A stretch of DNA of 64,000 bases from Ampullaceana balthica. Its lineage: Eukaryota; Mollusca; Gastropoda; Lymnaeidae. The notes beneath the pieces were generated by a model. That model worked only from the letters and a program-made list of their open reading frames with translations, was not told the origin of the DNA and did no database searches. Each line of letters begins with the position of its first letter. Positions within the stretch are counted from its first letter, which is position 1. Below, piece after piece: positions 59,420 through 64,000 of the stretch. The translations under genes were made by a program, and so were the position numbers. Location: the NCBI GenBank assembly GCA_944989445.1, contig CALYLW010001004.1:151501-215500 (forward strand), read 5' to 3'.

Positions 59420-60360
59420 GATTTAGGAATGATGTGTGACATAAACGCAGATTCCAATTGAATACATCTCTATTAATACAATTTCAATCCAGTGACAACA
59501 TAATGCGTATTAAATAATGATATTAGTTTAAAACTTTTATTTGTCTTCTTATCAATATTTAATTCCCATCGAGATAAAAGTATTTAAAATAATTTAAAGA
59601 ATAAAAATTAAAATTAAATGCGAAAGGTTGAGTACAACCAGAAGACAAATAACATAATAATTATGTAACAATGATGACGCTTTAAGCAAATTATGAAGTG
59701 GTACAAATTAATTACTTACTAAATGTGAAAATATTAAATAGTTGGGTTTTTTTGGGTATTTTTTGCCATTATGTACTTTATTCTGATTGATAAGAATGAT
59801 AAAATCAATAAGATTTATTTTTAATATTTAAAAAAACGTATTAAATACATTAGACCTGCCTTCTAAAATGTGTGACTATAATTGTCCTCAAGTTAAAATA
59901 CTAAAATAATTATTTATTATATTTTGATCATTTTTGGAAAATCAATCAATAAACACAAAGAAAAAAAATATATAGGTATTACACTTCTTCACTCAAATAG
60001 AATGATGAATATGTCATTAAAAATACATTTTTATAAAAATAGTATGTCACAAATATAATGAAAATTAGCTGCTTTTGACAAACCTAGAAATTTTAAGTTA
60101 ATTTGTTGGAACGATCAAACTTATCTGACATCATGTAAGAGTCATTTCCACGATCATAGAATTACTAAATTATCAATAAAAATCAACACAATAATATCAA
60201 CTCATACTCTGGAATGTGTTACACTGCAGACTGTTTATCTGATCGCCCTTAACACTTTTATCGAACATTTTGAAGAAGGCGTATGGGTAAACCCAATGTG
60301 ATAATGGCGAAGAATTTATAACTAGGCCAAATTTTTCACACTGGTGTTGAACTTTGAATG
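59420..60360. other. AT-rich sequence without recognisable features
   Basis: Nothing supported. Confidence 0.5.
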
Positions 60361-60361
60361 T

Positions 60362-60735
60362 AATCTAATATATAAAGATGAAATTTTGTGTGTTTGTTTG
60401 TTTGTGTGTTTGTTTGTTACCAATGGAAATCCACACCGTTGGACCCAGGATGCTGAAATTTTGCATGGGGCTCTCATTCGACCCTAGACAGGTCGTAGGC
60501 TATGTTTCAACCCCAGGTGACCACCCCTAGGGTAAGGGGGCCCATAATCAGAAAATGTAGAGCCAAATAAAGACAAAATAAATTCTCATTTCGATATTGA
60601 ACAGCTTCATGCGGGCATTCAAAACGAGTTCATTTTGGTGCGTTATTTTTTACAATACTTTATTTTTAGCTGTGCGCTTTCAAAAATCTTTTATTGTCAA
60701 ATTACGGTGCGCACCTTTTCGTGTACGCATCTAAA
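60362..60735 (+). mobile_element. Helitron-like 5' end fragment
   Basis: tctaatatataaagatgaaa and a (TTTG)n-like run at 60365-60420 are followed by ccaatggaaatccacaccgttgg. The 60600-60690 block (gcgggcattcaaaacgagtt...tttggtgcgttatttt) matches 47630-47680. No 3' end identified. Confidence 0.4.
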
Positions 60736-61451
60736 AGTGAGCAGTGTAATTTTATTATAATAACATTCATATTTGTTTTGGCCTTGCGGTACAAAACAGT
60801 GGCCTTTTATACAAATACTTTCTTGATATTATAGATCTGTTAACACTATTTCATTACATTTGTCACACGATGTATGGTATTTATTTTTAAATTAAGAGTT
60901 TTATTATGTTGTTTCTAATGACTCAAATTTTAATTTAAACAAATACTAATTATGTGAGGGTATTTTATGTGGAAAGAAATTGCCCAAGTCAAAAAAGCTT
61001 AATCGTAATTTAGAGGAACTATACGTTTGTTTTTCTTAAAATTTGTTGCGTGTTCTATATTAATTTTTCTTGCTTATTTTACTTGCTCAATCCCTTAAAT
61101 TTAATTATTAAAGTTAATCATCAATGAATATTACATGCATATAAAAGCCTACGACCAATGCTGTGTTTTTTTTATTACATAAGCTCTATAAATTTACAAT
61201 TTAAACCTTTCTACCGGACTTATAAACATAAGCATATTAAACTCAATACAAGTGAACCTATAAGCAATTAATTAAGTTGGGCGGCGAATTGAATATGCCA
61301 TGGTCATTACGCTGTTGCGGAATAACAAAAGCCATTTTAAAAATAGATGTTTAGTCAAACATAGCATCTTTTTTTCCTATTTCGTAAATAATTTATTTAT
61401 TTTTCAGAAACTAAATCTGGTGTTTGAAATATAATTTACAAACTATGATGT

Positions 61452-61690
61452 CCCATCGGGAAACATGGTCCAAAACATACTTGAATTCCTTTTTAAAATT
61501 ATACCTATTACATAAAAGCCGTAAATTTAAATCGTATAACATAGAGACAAATATAAAAAAGCATTATATATCATTTCCATATTAAAACACTAATAAATAA
61601 AGACTATCAAAAAGTATACAATTTATTTTTGGAGCAGTACTGCATTACAAGACTTCATTTTAAGCGCCCGCATTTAAATTGACTAAAAAC
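61452..61690 (+). repeat. Direct repeat, copy 1
   Basis: From cccatcgggaaacatggtcc to gcgcccgcatttaaattgac it matches 61993-62244 at over 90% by eye. The two copies flank the long hairpin at 61701-61837. Confidence 0.8.
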
Positions 61691-61700
61691 GGTGCGCAAA

Positions 61701-61837
61701 TTTTATTGCAAGCTTTTTAAATAAGACTGATTTAGTTTCTTCAAATTCTTTTAGAAACTTCATTACATTTACTAATGAAGTTTCAAAAAGAATTTAAAGA
61801 AACTAACTCAGTCTTATTTAAAAAGCTTGCAATAAAA
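61701..61837. repeat. Long hairpin: 65-bp arms, 7-nt loop
   Basis: 61701-61765 and 61773-61837 are inverse copies with about three mismatches; the loop is catttac. A transcript across it could form a long stem. It may be an inverted pair of element ends. Confidence 0.85.
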
Positions 61838-61992
61838 AAAATGACTTAAAAAGGGCATTAATTTAATTTAAAATCCTGCAAACAAACATTTCTCATTGCT
61901 ATAGATTCAACGTATCAAGAGATTACATTCGGAATGAAACTCGTGTAGTCTTTAATGCGCTGATAAAACATAAAAGAAAAAAGGTAAAATGA

Positions 61993-62244
61993 CCCATCGG
62001 GAAACATGGTCCAAAACATACTTGAATTCCTTTTTAAAATTATACCTATTACATAAAAGCCGTAAATTTAAATCGTAAAACATAGAGACAAATATATAAA
62101 AGCATTATATATCATTTCCATATTAAAACACTAATTAATAAAAACTATAAACAAGTATAAAATTTATTTTTGGAGCAGTACTGCATTATAAGACTTCATT
62201 TTAAGCGCCCACCTTTAAATTAACTTTAATTGACTAAAAATTGA
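61993..62244 (+). repeat. Direct repeat, copy 2
   Basis: See copy 1. This copy has an extra ttaactttaat near its right end and is followed by a 68-codon minus-strand frame. Confidence 0.8.
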
Positions 62245-62440
62245 CTATAATTTTTTCACTTTTGTCCCTTTCTACAAAACGGTCCCATTTAGCGATGGAT
62301 TCCAAAATCTTATATGTTGCTGTTTCACCAAGGGATTCAATTCTTTTTTGATTCCCGTTTTCAGATAAGACATTATATTTTGTAAAAAAAAATTCCTGTT
62401 TTTGTTTCTGGAAATTAGATAAAGGGCGATTTTTACTCAT
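62234..62440 (-). CDS. Unidentified short open frame
   Basis: It reads MSKNRPLSNFQKQKQEFFFT and continues basic and hydrophilic for 68 residues to TAA. Its composition is more protein-like than random AT-rich frames, but no domain is recognised. It overlaps the end of a direct repeat, so a transposon fragment is more likely than a host gene. Confidence 0.25.
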   Translation of the reverse strand: MSKNRPLSNFQKQKQEFFFTKYNVLSENGNQKRIESLGETATYKILESIAKWDRFVERDKSEKIIVNF

Positions 62441-62549
62441 TACTTTTAGTTCAGAGTTCAGTCGTGCTTAATTGTTTTTAGTATGATTCGTAAATTTTAC
62501 AGACTTTTAGTCAAATGGGAAGTTGGACCATTAGTGAGAGGGGGCTTAG

Positions 62550-62573
62550 GCTTTTATTAGTATAGAAAAGGGG
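62550..62573 (-). mobile_element. Inverted Helitron-like 5' end
   Basis: On the minus strand it reads ttctatactaataaaagcc, the same start as at 54155, opening a leftward element. Its 3' end was not found. Confidence 0.4.
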
Positions 62574-62884
62574 AGGGCACTAAATGAAGTTAATCAAGAG
62601 AAATACAAAAAAATAAGAAGAAAGTAAATCGTTGCATACACATACATACTTAACAAATAACTATTTGAATATTTTCAACAACATAATAAAACTTGCTCAT
62701 TACTATAAACTTACTTATTAAAGTTAAGAATCAATGATCTTGACATGCATATAAAGGCCTAGGACCTATGTTGTCATTTCATGTTTACATAATTTTATGT
62801 TTACATAAGCTAAACAAATTAACTATTTAAACTTTAGCTAACGAACTTATTAAGAAAGTCATTAAACTTAACACAAGTGAACCT

Positions 62885-63180
62885 AAAGATCACTAATTCC
62901 GTGTAGTTAGAAGCATAAAACTCTGGGTGGTTGTTAAGTACACTTCCGTGGTGGTAACGAGCAAAAAAAATATTTAATTATCAATTTTCATATAGCCCAT
63001 ATAATGAAAAAAACGTCTTTGTGCCCCCGGCCCCCATGACTGAATTGCAACTTTTTTACGCAAATGATAGTCGTGAGAGGCTACTCAACAACTTCCCAAA
63101 GTTTCATGCTTCTACCTACACGCGAAGTTGGAGAATTCAATTAGTGATGAGTCAGTTTTTTATATAAGAAAAAAACTACA
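62885..63180. repeat. Inverted pair of the 167-bp repeat family
   Basis: 62885-62990 carries one unit in plus orientation (cactaattccgtgtagttagaagcataaaac); 63003-63175 carries one in minus orientation (acttcccaaagtttcatgct, then ctacctacacgcgaagttgg). Both belong to the array at 54200-55800. Confidence 0.75.
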
Positions 63181-63205
63181 TAGCCTATGACCTGTCCCGG
63201 TGTAA

Positions 63206-63360
63206 CAGGCCAGATTAAACCCCCGACCAGAATATACCCGGGTATAAACTGGCCTAGGCCAGAATATACCCGGGTATAATCTGGCCTAGGCCAGAATATA
63301 CCCCGGGGGTTAAACTGGCCTAGGCCAGATTATACCCCTCCAGGCCAGAATATACCCCTT
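63206..63360. repeat. Tandem array of perfect 14-bp palindromes
   Basis: Two 14-bp palindromes alternate with a period of 32-34 bp: tatacccgggtata (63233-63246, 63265-63278, decayed near 63298) and ctggcctaggccag (63249-63262, 63281-63294, 63315-63328). The end degrades to ccaggccagaatatacccc. Confidence 0.9.
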
Positions 63361-64000
63361 TGACAACATGAGGATATATAGTAAAAAATGACTGAATGAC
63401 TATATAGACATTCTATTAGAGTTTTAGCTATGTCAAAGAAGTTAAACTCATTACTTAAGTAGGAAAGATGTTTTATTAACAATAATAAAATAATTTCTTT
63501 TATTACGATGTATGATAGAATAGTAACTTTTTATCTAATGTTACAATCTACACAAGTATAGATGGAATCAGCGTTTTTTTAAATTGTAAAGTTGAAACAA
63601 TACATGAATTGATTATTTTTTAAAAAGTAATTTAAGTGCGATAGGGACTATAGTTGTAGCTTTTCAAACACTTGCGAACATTTTTTTCGTGTACCTCGCG
63701 TATTAATCAAATCATTATGTTTAATTATTTTAAGTATGGCAATAAATATTTTTTTAAAGTATTGAATTAAATTATGCATGAATGTTTTTTCCGGGCATAC
63801 ATTTTCAATGTTACTGGCAACCATGGTTTAGGGCGATCTTCATTTTGCTTTTGAAATAAACATATCATGGCACTTTCCCTATTTTAAAATTATATCAGAA
63901 TATACACTGATCTGCCAAATAGTTAAAAGAATAGGCCGAATAAAGTGTGTGAAACATCGTTTGACTTCACCCCATGTTGCTTGTCGTATTTTCGAACCTT
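63361..64000. other. AT-rich sequence without recognisable features
   Basis: Nothing supported to the window end. Confidence 0.5.

Overview
This is a eukaryotic, AT-rich window with no bacterial-type gene layout. The likely source is a mollusc, most probably a heterobranch (pulmonate-type) gastropod. That is inference, from the mixture of tRNA-derived SINEs, Penelope-like elements with a GIY-YIG domain, Gmr1-type LTR elements, Helitrons and degenerate hAT elements, and from one host exon resembling a trypsin-fold family I know mainly from molluscan gene models. Most of the window is introns and dead transposable elements.

Host genes. One split gene on the minus strand is well supported. Its exons, in transcription order, are 46191-46010, 44395-44200, 33113-32814, 28179-28041 and 14274-13361, followed by a polyadenylation signal at 13313-13308. 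The first three exons encode Cys-containing, N-glycosylation-rich extracellular repeats, the fourth a transmembrane helix, and the last a cytoplasmic domain with features of a trypsin-like (PA clan) fold. In that domain the Ser motif is kept but the expected catalytic His is Thr. All splice phases agree from the first to the fourth exon. The fourth and fifth do not join in frame, so at least one exon between them is unassigned, and the 5' end probably lies outside the window. A possible plus-strand gene end is a 22-nt microexon (18579-18600) plus a Lys/Ser-rich terminal exon (19659-19900).

Layout, left to right. 1-360 is a GC-rich repeat-like block. 3238-5139 is a non-autonomous hAT element with a perfect 8-bp target duplication and a nested MITE. 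5431-6940 holds a MITE, an AT microsatellite and a dead mariner/IS630-type transposon. 7571-8962 is an inverted-repeat composite. 10565-10870 and 15900-18430 are LINE relics. 12548-13276 and 22553-23297 are hAT relics in opposite orientation. SINEs lie at 19064-19352 and 28801-28997. 24905-31380 holds three Penelope-like 3' ends, one split by a hAT transposon. 31792-34958 holds two TIR elements. 35115-35760 is a LINE 3' end. 36955-41140 is a decayed Ty3/Gypsy element with integrase upstream of reverse transcriptase (Gmr1 order). 41630-42490 is a hAT relic. 47000-51021 is a Helitron-like, tandem-repeat region with a nearly open CR1/L2-type LINE inside it. 54155-59405 holds two Helitrons around a hAT relic, the first carrying a 167-bp tandem array. 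61452-63360 holds direct repeats, a long hairpin and an array of perfect palindromes.

The transposons sit largely in the introns of the minus-strand receptor-like gene, whose introns are about 1.6, 11.1, 4.6 and up to 13.8 kb. I see no rRNA, functional tRNA, CRISPR array or operon.
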